The notes beneath the pieces are model-generated. The model did not search any database and was not told the origin of the DNA. It saw nothing but the letters and a program-made list of their open reading frames with translations. Below are positions 63,620 through 64,000 of a stretch of 64,000 bases of DNA, one piece after another. Position 1 is the stretch's first letter. Every line of letters starts with the position of its first letter. Position numbers and translations under genes: made by a program. This DNA is from Ramlibacter sp. Its GTDB lineage: Bacteria > Pseudomonadota > Gammaproteobacteria > Burkholderiales > Burkholderiaceae_C. The DNA is taken from assembly GCA_019635435.1 (NCBI GenBank), contig JAHBZM010000001.1, positions 2,294,001 through 2,358,000 of the forward strand, read 5' to 3'.

Positions 63620-64000
63620 ATGGCAACCTTCTTGGAACAAAGCAAATTCATTATATCGACGGCCCCCTCCGTGCAGGCGGCTGACGAGCCGGCCGAGCTG
63701 GGGCCCGAGGCTGAGCTGAGGCCGTTGCTGATCGGCGCGGCGCAGCACGGCGAACGGCTGGACCGCGCGCTGGCGACCCTGGTGCCGGAGTTCTCGCGCA
63801 GCTACCTGCAGCAGCTGGTTGCCGCGGGCGCGGTCCGGTTCAAGGGGCTGGCCATCACCAAGCCCTCGCACAAGGTGCGCGCGGGGGAGGCCGGGGAGAT
63901 CGAACTGCGCCCGACGCCGCAAAGCCAGGCCTTTTTGCCCGAGACCATGGTGCTGGACGTGGTCTACCAGGACGAGCACCTGCGTGTCATCAACAAGCCG
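63620..64000 (+). CDS. rluD: 23S rRNA pseudouridine synthase RluD (5' part only)
   Basis: The first 127 residues of an RluA/RluD-family synthase. The S4 RNA-binding domain (RLDRALATLVPEFSRSYLQQ) and the start of the catalytic domain (VVYQDEHLRVINKP) are visible; the gene continues past the window. RluD modifies helix 69 of 23S rRNA. The start is the ATG at 63620. Confidence 0.93.
   Translation, partial: MATFLEQSKFIISTAPSVQAADEPAELGPEAELRPLLIGAAQHGERLDRALATLVPEFSRSYLQQLVAAGAVRFKGLAITKPSHKVRAGEAGEIELRPTPQSQAFLPETMVLDVVYQDEHLRVINKP

Overview
The window is GC-rich DNA from a betaproteobacterium, most likely a member of the Comamonadaceae (order Burkholderiales). I infer this from gene content and order, not from a search. 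The pointers are a Bug-type tripartite tricarboxylate receptor, the hscB-hscA-fdx order after iscUA, the soxCDYZAXB cluster, a BPH-type proteasome homologue, and many copies of a hairpin repeat with TGCTA/TAGCA arms that I associate with this family. Almost all of the DNA is coding.

Layout. 1-3.4 kb: the end of the isc operon (iscU, iscA, hscB, hscA, fdx). 3.4-6.5 kb: an SDR enzyme, dnaQ, tRNA-Val(CAC) with a terminator, a cyclic-nucleotide-binding protein and a LysR regulator. 6.6-9.6 kb: a Bug receptor, an N-formylglutamate amidohydrolase-like protein and a 2-hydroxyglutarate oxidase-like flavoprotein, probably one catabolic unit. 9.6-15.1 kb: pyrD, rpiA, a thioredoxin-fold protein, prlC and folD. 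15.2-25.4 kb: a FixL/FixJ-like two-component pair divergent from the pyruvate dehydrogenase operon aceE-aceF-bph-lpdA, which carries a proteasome-like protease gene between aceF and lpdA. 25.4-34.4 kb: an accessory stretch with a decayed lpdA fragment, a HIT-like protein, an MFS transporter with a LysR regulator, a lipoprotein hydrolase, a solitary GIY-YIG nuclease, a membrane protein with an NHLP-like N-terminus, an unknown 445-residue protein, a pilin-like protein and an NlpC/P60 peptidase.

34.6-42.8 kb: a PQQ-type sugar dehydrogenase-like protein, two back-to-back two-component modules, a membrane protein with a degenerate GGDEF domain and an isochorismatase-like hydrolase. 42.9-52.0 kb: prpE, then an ArsR/SoxR-type repressor and the complete thiosulfate oxidation cluster soxCDYZAXB, with a 21-codon leader ORF in front of soxY. 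This indicates a lithotrophic or mixotrophic sulfur oxidiser. 52.2-59.7 kb: the 2-oxoglutarate dehydrogenase operon sucA-sucB-lpdA, followed by zapE and a small secreted protein. 59.7-64 kb: a PP2C phosphatase, a YdcH-like protein, a DinG/YoaA-type helicase, bamD and the start of rluD.

The most striking feature is a dispersed hairpin repeat, ten copies by eye. Seven lie inside genes: in linkers of AceF, LpdA and SoxD, in loops of HscA and a flavoprotein, and as most of the signal peptide of two secreted proteins. All seven are read in the one frame that avoids the TAG of the right arm. Other leads are the protease gene embedded in the PDH operon, an 11-base motif shared by the soxR and prpE upstream regions, and the unexplained trio at 30.4-33.3 kb.
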